Source: Mycolicibacterium sp. P9-64 (lineage in GTDB: Bacteria > Actinomycetota > Actinomycetes > Mycobacteriales > Mycobacteriaceae). From it: DNA of 64,000 nt. The notes beneath the pieces were generated by a model that was given only the letters and a program-made list of their open reading frames with translations, was not told the origin of the DNA and made no database searches. How positions within the stretch are numbered: the stretch's first letter is position 1; the number at the start of each line of letters is the position of its first letter. This document shows positions 51,551 to 60,871 of the stretch, one piece after another. The DNA lies in assembly GCF_008329605.1 (NCBI RefSeq), contig NZ_NPKO01000006.1, forward strand, positions 427,898-491,897, read 5' to 3'. The position numbers and the translations under genes were made by a program.

Positions 51551-52351
51551 TCACCAGCCACTGGTACCCCCCGGCTTGAGCGCGCGGCTGCCCACGCCGA
51601 TCACGACCACCGCCGCGACGACGACGAGCAGCAGTGACAGCGCCACCGCCGCATCGGCGTCACTCTCACGTTGCAGGTAGATCTCCAGCGGGAGCGTCCG
51701 GGTGACGCCTTCGCGCGAGCCCGCGAACGTCAGCGTCGCGCCGAACTCCCCCAACGACCTGGCGAAGGCCAGCACTGCGCCGGATGCCAGGCCGGGCGCC
51801 AGCAGCGGCAACGACACTCGCCACCACACCGTCGTTGGCCTGGCCCCGAGTGTGGCGGCGACGACGTCGTAGTCCGAGCCTGCGGTGCGGGCTGCCCCCT
51901 CGATGGCGATCACCAGGAACGGCAGTGACACGAACGTCTGCGCCAACACCACTGCCGTCGTCGTGAACGCGATCTGAACGCCAGCAGCGTCGAGGTAGCG
52001 GCCGAGCAGCCCGAGCCTGCCGAACGCATAGAGCAACGCGATGCCGCCGACCACCGGCGGCAGCACCAAGGGAAGCAGGATCAGCGGCCTGGTCCAGCGC
52101 ACCCAACGAGAGTCGTTGCGGGCCAACACCAATGCCATCGGTACACCCAGCACGATGCACAGTGCGGTGCTGATCGCCGCCGTCTTCATGCTGAGCTCGA
52201 GCGCGGTGACCGACGACCGGCTGGTGATCAGCGCCAAGAACTGCGACCAGTCGACCTTGACCGCCACTGCGGCGAGGGGCAGCACGACGAAGATCGCCCC
52301 GACGGCGGCGGGGAGGTAGAGCCAGCGGGGCAATCCGGCCGAACGTGTCAA
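51551..52351 (-). CDS. modB: Molybdate ABC transporter permease
   Basis: A 266-residue permease with about six membrane helices. The EAA loop is visible: EGAARTAGSDYDVVAATLGA followed by RPTTVWWRVSLPLLAPG. ALSLLLVVVAAVVVIGVG forms the last helix. It forms the inner-membrane channel for molybdate with ModC. The start is TTG at 52351, overlapping the modA stop by 4 bases, which couples their translation. Confidence 0.92.
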   Translation of the reverse strand: MTRSAGLPRWLYLPAAVGAIFVVLPLAAVAVKVDWSQFLALITSRSSVTALELSMKTAAISTALCIVLGVPMALVLARNDSRWVRWTRPLILLPLVLPPVVGGIALLYAFGRLGLLGRYLDAAGVQIAFTTTAVVLAQTFVSLPFLVIAIEGAARTAGSDYDVVAATLGARPTTVWWRVSLPLLAPGLASGAVLAFARSLGEFGATLTFAGSREGVTRTLPLEIYLQRESDADAAVALSLLLVVVAAVVVIGVGSRALKPGGTSGW

Positions 52352-53136
52352 GGCTTGGCGAAACCCGCCTGCGACAGGATCTTCTGACCCGCCTCCCCTG
52401 TGACCAGGTCGACGAACTTCTTGGCCGCGGCCGCGTCGGCCGCAGTCTTTAGCACGCCGATCGGATAGGTGTTCACCGCAGCAGGCGCCTCCGGGAAGTC
52501 GACCTTGGCCACCTTGTCACCCGCGCCGAGCGCATCGGTGATGTAGACCAGGCCTGCGTCGGCCTGCCCCGTGGTGACCTTGTTCAGCACGTCGGTGACC
52601 GACGACTCCTCGCTGACGGGGTTCAACGTCACCTTGGTGGCCTGCTCGATCTTCTCGGTGGCTGAGCCACACGGCACTTGAGGTGCGCACACCACCACGT
52701 TCAGTCCGGGCTTGGTCAGGTCGGCGAACGACGTCAACCCCTTGGGGTTGCCCGGCGCCACGACGATGGTCAGCGTGTTCGACGCGAAGTTCACGGGGTC
52801 GCCGCCGAGCAGGCCCGCCTTTGCTGCCTTGTCCATGTTCTTGGCGTCGGCGCTGGCGAAGACGTCGCCCTTCGCGCCCTGCGTCAGTTGGGTGACCAGG
52901 TCGGAGGAGCCTGCGAAGGTGAAGTCGACCGACCAGCCGGGATTGTCCGTCTTGAACTGCTCACCGATGTCGGTGAACGTCTGCTTCAGGGACGCCGCGG
53001 CGTAGACCGTCAGTGTGCCGCCCGCAGGGGCGCCGCTACTCGGGCTGGTGGAGGTAGCCGAATTGGATCCGCAGCCGGTCAGAACGACGAGCAGGACCCC
53101 CGAGACGGCACCGATGATCGAGTGGCTCAACTTCAC
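52348..53136 (-). CDS. modA: Molybdate-binding lipoprotein
   Basis: A 262-residue periplasmic-type binding lipoprotein. Lipobox LVVLTGCGS at about residue 22; the mature domain begins GTLTVYAAASLKQTFTDIG (oxyanion-binding Ser/Ala), with FAGSSDLVTQLTQGAKGDVF (binding Ser, Asp), VCAPQVPCG and AGLVYITDA following. It captures molybdate or tungstate for ModBC. I prefer GTG at 53136 over GTG at 53166; both are weak starts. Divergent from the SDR gene; I see no ModE-type palindrome in the gap. Confidence 0.92.
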   Translation of the reverse strand: MKLSHSIIGAVSGVLLVVLTGCGSNSATSTSPSSGAPAGGTLTVYAAASLKQTFTDIGEQFKTDNPGWSVDFTFAGSSDLVTQLTQGAKGDVFASADAKNMDKAAKAGLLGGDPVNFASNTLTIVVAPGNPKGLTSFADLTKPGLNVVVCAPQVPCGSATEKIEQATKVTLNPVSEESSVTDVLNKVTTGQADAGLVYITDALGAGDKVAKVDFPEAPAAVNTYPIGVLKTAADAAAAKKFVDLVTGEAGQKILSQAGFAKP

Positions 53137-53272
53137 GATTGAAAACCCTAGGCGACCCACGTTCACCGGTCAGCGTGTTGCCCGCGTGGCGAGTTTCGTC
53201 AGCTAGCTACTGTCCAGTAACATGACTGCCGACTCGCTGGGTTCAGCGTCGAACACTGAGGAGGTCTTCGTG

Positions 53273-53944
53273 ATGGATGTGCTGCTCACCGGCGGTGACA
53301 CCGAACTCGGTCGCGCCATCGCAGAAGGTTTCCGCGACGCCGGCCACCACGTGGTGATCGCAGGCTCCCGCCGCGACGACCTCGAGGTGGCCGCCAAGGA
53401 GCTGGACGTCGACTCGATCGTGTTCGACAACACCGACGCCGCCAGCCTGGAGGATGCCCGCGCGGCGTTCCCGCATCACATCGATGCCATCGTGAACGTG
53501 CCTGCGCCGCACTGGAACTCGGGCGATCCGCGCACCTACTCGCTGGCCGACCGTGCCGCCTCGTGGCGCACCGCCCTCGATGCCACCGTGCTGTCGGCCG
53601 TGCTCACCGTTCAGATCCTCGGCGACCACCTGCGCTCGGGTGGCTCGATCATCAACGTCGTTGCCGACAACCCGGCCGAGGGCAGCCCCGAAGCGGCAGT
53701 CAAGGCCGCGTTGTCCAACTGGACCGCCGGCCAGGCCACGCACTTCGGCATCCGCGGCATCACGATGAACACCGTGGCCTCTGGCCGTGGCGCCGAGCTC
53801 GGCTACGACGGCATCCCCACCACGCCGCCATCGGTGGCCGCCGAGCTCACCCGATTGGCCCTGTTCCTCACCACTCCGGCGGCACGGCACATCACCGGTC
53901 AGACGCTGCACGTGAGCCATGGAGCGCTCGCCAACTTCGGCTGA
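53273..53944 (+). CDS. SDR family oxidoreductase (Rv1856c type)
   Basis: A 223-residue SDR matching Rv1856c in my memory. Cofactor motif TGGDTELGRAI is an atypical TGGxxxLG; VIAGSRRDDLE follows. The central strand is IDAIVNVPAP in place of NNAG, and no clear YxxxK is seen (GSPEAAVKAALSNW occupies that helix), so catalysis is uncertain. The C-terminus HITGQTLHVSHGALA is usual for the fold. ATG at 53273 has GAGGAGG eight bases upstream. Confidence 0.85.
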   Translation: MDVLLTGGDTELGRAIAEGFRDAGHHVVIAGSRRDDLEVAAKELDVDSIVFDNTDAASLEDARAAFPHHIDAIVNVPAPHWNSGDPRTYSLADRAASWRTALDATVLSAVLTVQILGDHLRSGGSIINVVADNPAEGSPEAAVKAALSNWTAGQATHFGIRGITMNTVASGRGAELGYDGIPTTPPSVAAELTRLALFLTTPAARHITGQTLHVSHGALANFG

Positions 53945-54015
53945 CGAATATTCCCGAGTTCGCGCGGAGCGAAACGGGGTATCGGTTCCGTTTAAGCGTG
54001 GCTAGGGTCGGATTC

Positions 54016-54942
54016 GTGACGATTCGACTCGGACTCCAGATTCCGAACTTCTCCTACGGCACCGGTGTTGCCGAACTCTTCCCCACGGTGATCGCGCAGG
54101 CGCAGGAAGCCGACGCCGCCGGCTTCGACTCCGTCTTCATGATGGACCACTTCTACCAACTTCCCGGTCTCGGAACCCCCGACCAGCCGATGCTCGAGGC
54201 CTACACTGCGCTCGGCGCGCTGGCGACCGTGACAGAGAATGTGCAGTTGGGCACCCTGGTGACCGGCAACAGCTACCGCAACCCCACGCTGCTCGCCAAG
54301 GAGATCACCACGCTTGACGTCATCAGCCAGGGCCGCGCCATCCTCGGCATCGGCACGGGCTGGTTCGAGCTCGAACACGATTCACTCGGCTACGAGTTCG
54401 GGACGTTCACCGACCGCTTCAACAAGCTCGGCGAGGCGTTGCAGATCATCCTGCCGATGCTCGAGGGCGAGCGCCCGACGTTCACCGGCAAGTACTACCG
54501 CACGCAGGAGGCGATGGCCGAGCCGCGCTTCCGCGATCACATTCCACTGATGATCGGCGGCAGCGGTGAGAAGAAGACGATTCCGTTGGCGGCCAAGCAC
54601 TTCGACCACCTCAACATCATCGCCGGCTTCGACGAGCTGGCACGCAAGATCAGCGTGGTCAAGGAAGCGTGCGAGAAGATCGACCGCGATCCGGCGACAC
54701 TGGAGACCAGTGTGCTGGCCATCGCACTCATCGGTGAGCAGTACACCGCCGACCTCATCCCCGACGACTTCAAGCAGCAGGCCGTGTACGGCACCGCCGA
54801 GCAGGTCGCCGAGCAGCTCAAGGAAAAGGTGTACGACGCGGGCGTAGACGGTGTGATCCTCAGTGCCTTCACCGTCGGTGGTTACACCCCCGGTGGCGTC
54901 GCGGCGGTCGGCGAACTCCTCAAGCCGGTGGTCGCCGGCTGA
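54016..54942 (+). CDS. LLM-class F420-dependent oxidoreductase (Rv1855c type)
   Basis: A 308-residue TIM-barrel oxidoreductase, similar to Rv1855c. IRLGLQIPNFSYG opens the barrel; AGFDSVFMMDHFYQLPG, VQLGTLVTGNSYRNP and GRAILGIGTGWFELEHDSLG form the cofactor site typical of F420-dependent enzymes. The role is unknown. GTG at 54016 lies 8 bases after TAGGGT, so a leaderless start is possible. No shared operon signal with the SDR gene 71 bases upstream other than direction. Confidence 0.88.
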   Translation: MTIRLGLQIPNFSYGTGVAELFPTVIAQAQEADAAGFDSVFMMDHFYQLPGLGTPDQPMLEAYTALGALATVTENVQLGTLVTGNSYRNPTLLAKEITTLDVISQGRAILGIGTGWFELEHDSLGYEFGTFTDRFNKLGEALQIILPMLEGERPTFTGKYYRTQEAMAEPRFRDHIPLMIGGSGEKKTIPLAAKHFDHLNIIAGFDELARKISVVKEACEKIDRDPATLETSVLAIALIGEQYTADLIPDDFKQQAVYGTAEQVAEQLKEKVYDAGVDGVILSAFTVGGYTPGGVAAVGELLKPVVAG

Positions 54943-55031
54943 CCTTGCCGCCGGAGGGCGGGAGTAGCGACCCGGGGTGAACAAATGGTGCGGTGGGTGA
55001 TCTCACTGCGCTGCGGGGAAGCTCGCCGACT

Positions 55032-55057
55032 AACCTATGAGTTGTACTGAGTAGGTT
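55032..55057. promoter_or_regulatory. Inverted repeat in the ndh promoter
   Basis: AACCTA (55032-55037) and TAGGTT (55052-55057) are perfect 6-bp inverted arms 14 bases apart, ending 20 bases before the ndh ATG. It could bind a regulator of respiration; no family is identified. Confidence 0.4.
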
Positions 55058-55077
55058 TTCGCACGCGAGGAGCAGCA

Positions 55078-56478
55078 ATGAGCCACCCCGGAGCTACGGC
55101 AACGGATCGGCATAAGGTCGTCATCATCGGTTCCGGCTTCGGCGGTCTCAACGCCGCCCAGAAGCTCAAGAAGACCGACGTCGACATCAAGCTGATTGCC
55201 CGCACGACGCACCACCTGTTCCAGCCCCTGCTGTACCAGGTGGCCACCGGCATCATCTCCGAGGGCGAGATCGCCCCTCCGACGCGGCTGATCCTGCGCA
55301 ACCAGGAGAACGCGCAGGTTCTGCTCGGCGACGTGACCCACATCGACCTCGAGGCCAAGACCGTCACCTCGGAGTTGCTCGGGCACGACTACAAGACGCC
55401 CTACGACAGCCTGATCATCGCGGCCGGCGCTGGGCAGTCCTACTTCGGCAACGATCACTTCGCCGAGTTCGCGCCAGGCATGAAGTCGATCGACGATGCG
55501 CTCGAGCTTCGCGGCCGGATCCTCGGCGCCTTCGAGCAGGCCGAGCGCTCCAGCGACCCGGTTCGGCGGTCGAAGCTGCTGACCTTCGTCGTCGTCGGTG
55601 CTGGGCCGACCGGTGTCGAGATGGCAGGCCAGATCCAGGAATTGGCCGACCAGACCCTCAAGGGCAGCTTCCGGCACATCGACCCGACCGAGGCCCACGT
55701 CATCCTGCTCGACGCGGCGCCTGCGGTGCTCCCCCCGATGGGAAAGAAGCTGGGCCTCAAGGCTCAGGAGCGCCTCGAGAAGATGGGCGTCGAGGTTCAG
55801 CTGAACGCCATGGTCACCGACGTGGACCGCAACGGCATCACCGTCAAGGACGCCGACGGCACCATCCGGCGCATCGAATCGGCCTGCAAGGTGTGGTCTG
55901 CGGGCGTGCAGGCCAGTCCGCTGGGTCGGGATCTGGCCAGCCAGTCAGACACCGAGATCGATCGGGCAGGCCGGGTGAAGGTGAACCCGGATCTGTCGAT
56001 CCCAGGGCACCGGAACGTGTTCGTGGTCGGCGACATGGCGTTCGTCGAGGGCGTGCCGGGCATGGCACAGGGCGCGATCCAGGGTGGCAAGTACGTCGCG
56101 AAGATCATTCAGAACGAGGTCGCCGCCGACAAGCACGGCACCACCCCGAAGCCGCGCGAGCCATTCAAGTACTTCGACAAGGGCTCGATGGCCACGGTGT
56201 CGAAGTACAACGCCGTCGCGCAAATTCCCCTCGGCAGTTCCAAGAAACTGGAGTTCGGCGGCTTCTTCGCCTGGCTGGCCTGGCTGGGTCTGCACCTGAT
56301 CTACCTGGTCGGGTTCAAGACCAAGGTCGCGACGCTCCTGTCGTGGGCGATCACGTTCTTGAGCCGTCAGCGTGGCCAGCTGACCATCACCGAGCAGCAG
56401 GCGTATGCACGAACTCGGATCGAGCAACTCGAGGACATCGCTGCCTCGGTGAAGGAAACCGAGAGGGCCGCTTCCTAG
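55078..56478 (+). CDS. ndh: Type II NADH dehydrogenase
   Basis: A 466-residue single-subunit NADH:menaquinone oxidoreductase on the inner face of the membrane; it feeds electrons to the respiratory chain without pumping protons. FAD motif IIGSGFGGLNAAQKL, LFQPLLYQVATG, NADH motif VVGAGPTGVEMAGQI, second FAD motif VFVVGDMAFV, and a C-terminal amphipathic/hydrophobic membrane anchor (WLAWLGLHLIYLVGFK). ATG at 55078 follows GAGGAG. Its stop overlaps the convergent ureD gene by 4 bases, as in M. tuberculosis order. Confidence 0.95.
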   Translation: MSHPGATATDRHKVVIIGSGFGGLNAAQKLKKTDVDIKLIARTTHHLFQPLLYQVATGIISEGEIAPPTRLILRNQENAQVLLGDVTHIDLEAKTVTSELLGHDYKTPYDSLIIAAGAGQSYFGNDHFAEFAPGMKSIDDALELRGRILGAFEQAERSSDPVRRSKLLTFVVVGAGPTGVEMAGQIQELADQTLKGSFRHIDPTEAHVILLDAAPAVLPPMGKKLGLKAQERLEKMGVEVQLNAMVTDVDRNGITVKDADGTIRRIESACKVWSAGVQASPLGRDLASQSDTEIDRAGRVKVNPDLSIPGHRNVFVVGDMAFVEGVPGMAQGAIQGGKYVAKIIQNEVAADKHGTTPKPREPFKYFDKGSMATVSKYNAVAQIPLGSSKKLEFGGFFAWLAWLGLHLIYLVGFKTKVATLLSWAITFLSRQRGQLTITEQQAYARTRIEQLEDIAASVKETERAAS

Positions 56479-57113
56479 CGTTCGGCGAGTAGCCGCTCAC
56501 CCTGCCAGGTGGCGAGACAGCCACCGGCAGCAAGTTGCAGCAGGGTGCCGTCTGCGTCGAATGCCGTTTCGGGGTATCGCAGTTCGCTGACGCACGCCAT
56601 TGGGGTGTCGATTTCGTCGGCGGTCACCGAGTCGATGCCGAGCTCCACGCGGTGCCGCAGCAGCGGTGTGCCACCGAAGTCGGCGTGCATCGAACCCGAC
56701 CAGAACCCTTGCCGTTCACCGGATCTGCCGATTTGGACGCGCTCGCGCAGCCGCGCCCGGCCGGTTCCGGTCACGGTTAGCCGGATCGTGCTGAGGTGGC
56801 GTGCCCGGCCCGCCACGATCGTGGGTTGGGGGTCGAGATCGAGATCGCCTGCCACGTCCAGATCCCAACTGGCATGGGACTCCATGGTGGTGGTGCCCGG
56901 CATCGCCATGGTTGCCGCGGCGCTGCGCAATCGGAGCCGGGCCCCCTCCTCCACGACCACCCGCACTCTGATGGTGTCCCCGCCGAGCGGTGTGGCTGCT
57001 GCCGACACCAGGTGCACGGTGTCGGCATCCGTGTAGCGGGCCGCGACCCCGCCCGTGCACGCGATGCTGGGGGTGCGGTTGGGGCGCGCGACGATCAGAA
57101 CGTCGGAAAGCAT
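56475..57113 (-). CDS. ureD: Urease accessory protein UreD
   Basis: A 212-residue UreD/UreH scaffold that, with UreF and UreG, delivers nickel to apo-urease. All-beta structure: VHLVSAAATPLGGDTIRVRV, EEGARLRLRSAAATMAMPG and the conserved RLRERVQIGRSGE segment. Last gene of ureABCFGD. ATG at 57113, 15 bases past ureG. Convergent overlap with ndh by 4 bases. Confidence 0.92.
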   Translation of the reverse strand: MLSDVLIVARPNRTPSIACTGGVAARYTDADTVHLVSAAATPLGGDTIRVRVVVEEGARLRLRSAAATMAMPGTTTMESHASWDLDVAGDLDLDPQPTIVAGRARHLSTIRLTVTGTGRARLRERVQIGRSGERQGFWSGSMHADFGGTPLLRHRVELGIDSVTADEIDTPMACVSELRYPETAFDADGTLLQLAAGGCLATWQGERLLAER

Positions 57114-57128
57114 CGTGCGCGAGGACCT

Positions 57129-57830
57129 CTAGACCGGCACGCGCAGTTGTTCGTGCACCCAGTTCAGCACCTGGGCCGCCGCAGGATCCTCGGTAAGGGA
57201 GATCAGCACGAACGGCCGCTCGCCGCGGACCATGGCGGCGTCGCGGCGCATCACGTCCAGGTTCGCGCCGACCATCGGAGCCAGATCGGTCTTGTTGATC
57301 ACCAGCAGGTCCGAGAACGTCACGCCAGGGCCGCCCTTGCGCGGCACCTTGTCGCCACCTGCCACGTCGATGACGAAGATCTGCACGTCGACCAGTCCGG
57401 ACGAGAACGTGGCGGTGAGATTGTCGCCACCGGACTCGACGAGGATCAGGTCGAGAGCCCCGTTGCCCGCGATCAGGTCGTCGATCGCGTCCAGGTTGGC
57501 GGTGATGTCGTCCCGGATCGCGGTGTGTGGGCAGCCGCCGGTCTGCACGGCCGCGATGCGGTCATCCGGAAGCACGGCGTGCCTGCGCAGGAAGTCGGCG
57601 TCCTCGGTGGTGTAGATGTCGTTGGTCAGTACGGCCAGTGACAGCTCGTCGCGCAGCTGCCTGCACAGCGCGGCTACCAGCGCGGTCTTTCCGGAGCCGA
57701 CCGGCCCGCCGACGCCGATTCGCAGCGGCTCGCCTGCCTGCCTGATCCGCCGGGGGCGTTCGGCCTGATTGTTCCTCGCGTCCGCACCGGTATGGGCATG
57801 GGGCTCACCGTCGAGCAGATGTGGTGGCAT
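57129..57830 (-). CDS. ureG: Urease accessory GTPase UreG
   Basis: A 233-residue SIMIBI GTPase that powers nickel insertion. P-loop GGPVGSGKT, nickel-binding CPH motif in TGGCPHTAIRDD, ESGGDNL and the base-recognition motif NKTDL. The N-terminus (HLLDGEPHAHTGAD) has several histidines that could bind nickel. ATG at 57830 follows AAGGTG, 10 bases beyond ureF. Confidence 0.95.
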   Translation of the reverse strand: MPPHLLDGEPHAHTGADARNNQAERPRRIRQAGEPLRIGVGGPVGSGKTALVAALCRQLRDELSLAVLTNDIYTTEDADFLRRHAVLPDDRIAAVQTGGCPHTAIRDDITANLDAIDDLIAGNGALDLILVESGGDNLTATFSSGLVDVQIFVIDVAGGDKVPRKGGPGVTFSDLLVINKTDLAPMVGANLDVMRRDAAMVRGERPFVLISLTEDPAAAQVLNWVHEQLRVPV

Positions 57831-57840
57831 GGTTCACCTT

Positions 57841-58476
57841 TCAGGAGACGAACAAGGGTCGGTCGCGTTCGACGTGGCGCTGTGCCAGGGTGTCGAGGAG
57901 CGGATCGGACAGGTCGGCGAGTTCCTTGGCCGCCACCGCGGCGGTCTGGTCGCACAAGGGAGACAGCTCGAAGGTCACCGCGGCGACGTCACCGGGATCG
58001 AGTGCCAGCAGTCGCTGCGCTGCCGTCGCCGAGCCGGTCATCGTGGTGTAGACGACGGACAGCGCAGTCTGCTCGGGCGCCATACCGCTGGCCACGCCGA
58101 CTTCACCGGCCGCCACCGCCAGGTGGGGTTTGACGCCGATGGCGGCCCAGTCCCGGTCCGGCCACACCCGCCGTGCCAGCCGGGCAAGGCCTCTCCCCTG
58201 TGCTCGGGACGCACTCCGTGCGGCGGGAGCCGGTGTGCGCGCGTCGGTTTCGCGGTCGGCATCGAACACGTTCAAGGTGCCGGCGTGCACTGCGGCCGCC
58301 ACCGATGCCGTCACCAGGCCGTGGGTGCGGATGCGGCGGCGCAGGAACGCTCGCAGCGTCGGTAGGTCCACCACCAGACCGCTGGTGATGGCCTCCTCGA
58401 CGCCACCGGAGTGGACGTGGCCGCCCGTCGGCAGCCGGGAGTCCGAAAGGGCCAGTAGCACCGCCAGACTGGTCAT
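57841..58476 (-). CDS. ureF: Urease accessory protein UreF
   Basis: A 211-residue all-helical UreF. Signature stretches are LLALSDSRLPTGGHVHSGG, VEEAITSGLVVDLPTLRAFL and ALDPGDVAAVTFELSPLCDQ. It acts as the GTPase-activating partner of UreG in the maturation complex. The start ATG overlaps the ureC stop (TGATG), so translation is coupled. Confidence 0.92.
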   Translation of the reverse strand: MTSLAVLLALSDSRLPTGGHVHSGGVEEAITSGLVVDLPTLRAFLRRRIRTHGLVTASVAAAVHAGTLNVFDADRETDARTPAPAARSASRAQGRGLARLARRVWPDRDWAAIGVKPHLAVAAGEVGVASGMAPEQTALSVVYTTMTGSATAAQRLLALDPGDVAAVTFELSPLCDQTAAVAAKELADLSDPLLDTLAQRHVERDRPLFVS

Positions 58477-60197
58477 CAGAACAGGAAATAGCGCTGCGCC
58501 ATCGGCAGTTCGACGGCTGGTTGCTCTGCCCAGACGTCGCCGTCGATGGTCACGGTGAACGTGTCCGGGTCGACCTCGATGCGGGGCAGCGCGTCGTTGA
58601 GCGGCATGTGAGCCTTGCCGACCTTGCGGACGTCGCCGACCGCGACGAGGCGGCGGTTCACCGCGAGCCGGTCGGCGAGGCCGTCCTCGATGGCCTGGGG
58701 TGCGACGAAGTGCACCGACGTCGCCGCCGCTGCTGCGGGCGCCGCACCGAACATCGGTCGCGGCAGCACCGGCTGCGGGGTTGGGATGGACGCGTTCGCA
58801 TCCCCCATCGCCGCCCACGCGATCATGCCGCCCTTGATCACCGCGTGCGGGCGCACGCCGAAGAACGCCGGCTCCCACAGCACCAGATCGGCGAGCTTGC
58901 CAACCTCGATGGAACCGATCTCGTGGTCGAGGCCGTGCGCAACCGCCGGGCAGATCGTGTACTTCGCGACGTAGCGCCGGACGCGGTTGTTGTCGGCCGC
59001 GCCGTCGCCCTCGAGTGCGCCACGGCGCTTCTTCATCACGTGTGCGGTCTGCCACGTGCGTAGCACCACCTCGCCGATCCGGCCCATCGCCTGCGCATCG
59101 CTGCCGATCATCGAGATCGCGCCGATGTCGTGCAGCAGGTCCTCGGCCGCGATCGTAGACGGCCGGATCCGGCTCTCGGCGAATGCCAAATCCTCTGGGA
59201 CGCTGGGGTTGAGGTGATGGCACACCATCAGCATGTCGAGGTGCTCGTCCAGGGTGTTGACGGTGTGCGGGCGCGTCGGGTTGGTGGAGCTCGGCAAGAC
59301 GTTGGGGTGCGATACCACCGTGATGATGTCGGGTGCGTGGCCGCCGCCCGCCCCCTCGGTGTGGTAGGCGTGGATGGTGCGGCCGTTGATCGCAGCGAGG
59401 GTGTCCTCGACGAAACCGGCCTCGTTGAGGGTGTCGGAGTGCAGGTTGACCTGAACGCCTGCGGCCTCCGCGACGGTCAGGCAGGCATCGATCGCGGCCG
59501 GGGTGGTGCCCCAGTCCTCGTGCAGTTTGAAACCCGCTGCGCCCCCACGCAGTTGCTCCCACATCGAGTCCGCACTGACGGTGTTCCCCTTGCCCAGCAG
59601 CGCAACGTTCAGCGGCCAGGTGTCCAGCGCCTCGAGCATGCGGGCCAGATGCCAAGACCCCGGTGTGACGGTGGTGGCCTTGCTGCCCTCGGCAGGACCG
59701 GTGCCGCCTGCCACGATCGTGGTGATGCCGCCGCCGAGCGCCTCTTCCATGATCTGCGGGCAGATCAGGTGGACGTGGCAGTCGATGGCACCTGCGGTGA
59801 GGATGCGGCCATTGCCGGAGATGATCTCGGTGGACGGCCCGACCACCAGGTCGGGGTGCACGCCGGACATGATGTCGGGGTTGCCCGCCTTGCCGATCGC
59901 GGTGATGCGCCCGTCGCGGATGCCGATGTCGGCCTTGATGATTCCCCAGTGATCGATGATGACCGCGCCGGTGATGACGGTGTCGGGCGCTCCGTCGGCG
60001 CGGGTGGCGCGCGACTGGCCCATCGATTCGCGCAGTACCTTGCCGCCGCCGAAGACGGCTTCGTCACCTGCACGGCCGGGCCCGCCGCTGCGGTCCTCGG
60101 TGATCTCGATGAAGAGGTCGGTGTCGGCCAGGCGAATCCGGTCTCCGGTGGTGGGGCCGAACAGCGCGGCATAGCGACTGCGGGAAAGTTCGCTCAC
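58476..60197 (-). CDS. ureC: Urease alpha subunit
   Basis: The 573-residue catalytic subunit, converting urea to ammonia and CO2 at a dinickel site in the cytoplasm. Metal ligands: DCHVHLICPQ (HxH), carbamylated Lys224 in GFKLHEDWG, HSDTLNEAG and HTEGAGGGHAPD. The flap Cys/His is in MVCHHLNPSVPED and the late Asp in GSDAQAMGR. Length is normal. It overlaps ureB by 4 bases. Confidence 0.96.
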   Translation of the reverse strand: MSELSRSRYAALFGPTTGDRIRLADTDLFIEITEDRSGGPGRAGDEAVFGGGKVLRESMGQSRATRADGAPDTVITGAVIIDHWGIIKADIGIRDGRITAIGKAGNPDIMSGVHPDLVVGPSTEIISGNGRILTAGAIDCHVHLICPQIMEEALGGGITTIVAGGTGPAEGSKATTVTPGSWHLARMLEALDTWPLNVALLGKGNTVSADSMWEQLRGGAAGFKLHEDWGTTPAAIDACLTVAEAAGVQVNLHSDTLNEAGFVEDTLAAINGRTIHAYHTEGAGGGHAPDIITVVSHPNVLPSSTNPTRPHTVNTLDEHLDMLMVCHHLNPSVPEDLAFAESRIRPSTIAAEDLLHDIGAISMIGSDAQAMGRIGEVVLRTWQTAHVMKKRRGALEGDGAADNNRVRRYVAKYTICPAVAHGLDHEIGSIEVGKLADLVLWEPAFFGVRPHAVIKGGMIAWAAMGDANASIPTPQPVLPRPMFGAAPAAAAATSVHFVAPQAIEDGLADRLAVNRRLVAVGDVRKVGKAHMPLNDALPRIEVDPDTFTVTIDGDVWAEQPAVELPMAQRYFLF

Positions 60198-60508
60198 GAA
60201 TGGTCCAGCCTTCCCGGCGGGTTCAGCGACAGCCCGTGCACCTCGCGGTCGCCGGCCAGCGGAACGAGCGAGACGTGCTGGGCGATGCCGGGTTCGAATC
60301 GCACGGCCGTGCCTGCGGGGATGTCGAGACGATGGCCGTGCGCCGCCGCGCGGTCGAACTCCAATGCCGCGTTGGCCTGTGGCAGGTGCACGTGGCTCCC
60401 GACCTGAACCGGGCGGTCGGCCGTGTTCACCACGTCCAGCGACAGCCTCGGTGCGCCTTCGTTGAGCGCGATGTCACCGTCTCCGTAGACGATCTCGCCT
60501 GGAATCAC
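60194..60508 (-). CDS. ureB: Urease beta subunit
   Basis: A 104-residue structural subunit. MIPGEIVYGDGDIALNEG, VQVGSHVHLPQANAALEFDR and the GTAVRFEPG segment are the family core. ATG at 60508 lies 10 bases beyond the ureA stop and follows AGGAGGCAG. Stop overlaps ureC. Confidence 0.95.
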   Translation of the reverse strand: MIPGEIVYGDGDIALNEGAPRLSLDVVNTADRPVQVGSHVHLPQANAALEFDRAAAHGHRLDIPAGTAVRFEPGIAQHVSLVPLAGDREVHGLSLNPPGRLDHS

Positions 60509-60518
60509 CTGCTGCCTC

Positions 60519-60821
60519 CTACGAGATCGGGTGGTGCACGGTGACGAGCTTGGTGCCGTCCGGAAAGGTGGCCTCGACCTGAACGTCGTGCAGCATGTCC
60601 GGCACGCCGTCCATCACCTCGTCACGGCCGAGCACCTCGCGACCGCTCACCATCAACTCGGCAACTGAGCGGCCATCGCGGGCGCCCTCGAGCAGGTGGT
60701 CGGTGATCACCGCGACCGCTTCGGGATGGTTGAGGCGCAGACCGCGGGCCTGCCTGCGGCGCGCGAGTTCGGCCGCGTACGAAATGAGCAGGCGCTCCTG
60801 CTCGTGCGGGGTCAGACGCAT
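60519..60821 (-). CDS. ureA: Urease gamma subunit
   Basis: A 100-residue structural subunit, first gene of ureABCFGD. MRLTPHEQERLLISYAAELA, RLNHPEAVAVITDHLLEGAR and VQVEATFPDGTKLVTVH are diagnostic. I chose the ATG at 60821, which gives the standard 100-residue length; the frame extends six codons further. Confidence 0.95.
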   Translation of the reverse strand: MRLTPHEQERLLISYAAELARRRQARGLRLNHPEAVAVITDHLLEGARDGRSVAELMVSGREVLGRDEVMDGVPDMLHDVQVEATFPDGTKLVTVHHPIS

Positions 60822-60871
60822 AGTGCGGGATCCTGCCACGGGACGCGGCAGTCAGCAGCGCACGCGTTGGC

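Noticed and set aside
60280..60310. GGGTTCGAATCGC, resembling a tRNA T-loop
   Set aside because: It lies inside ureB with no matching acceptor, D or anticodon arms around it.
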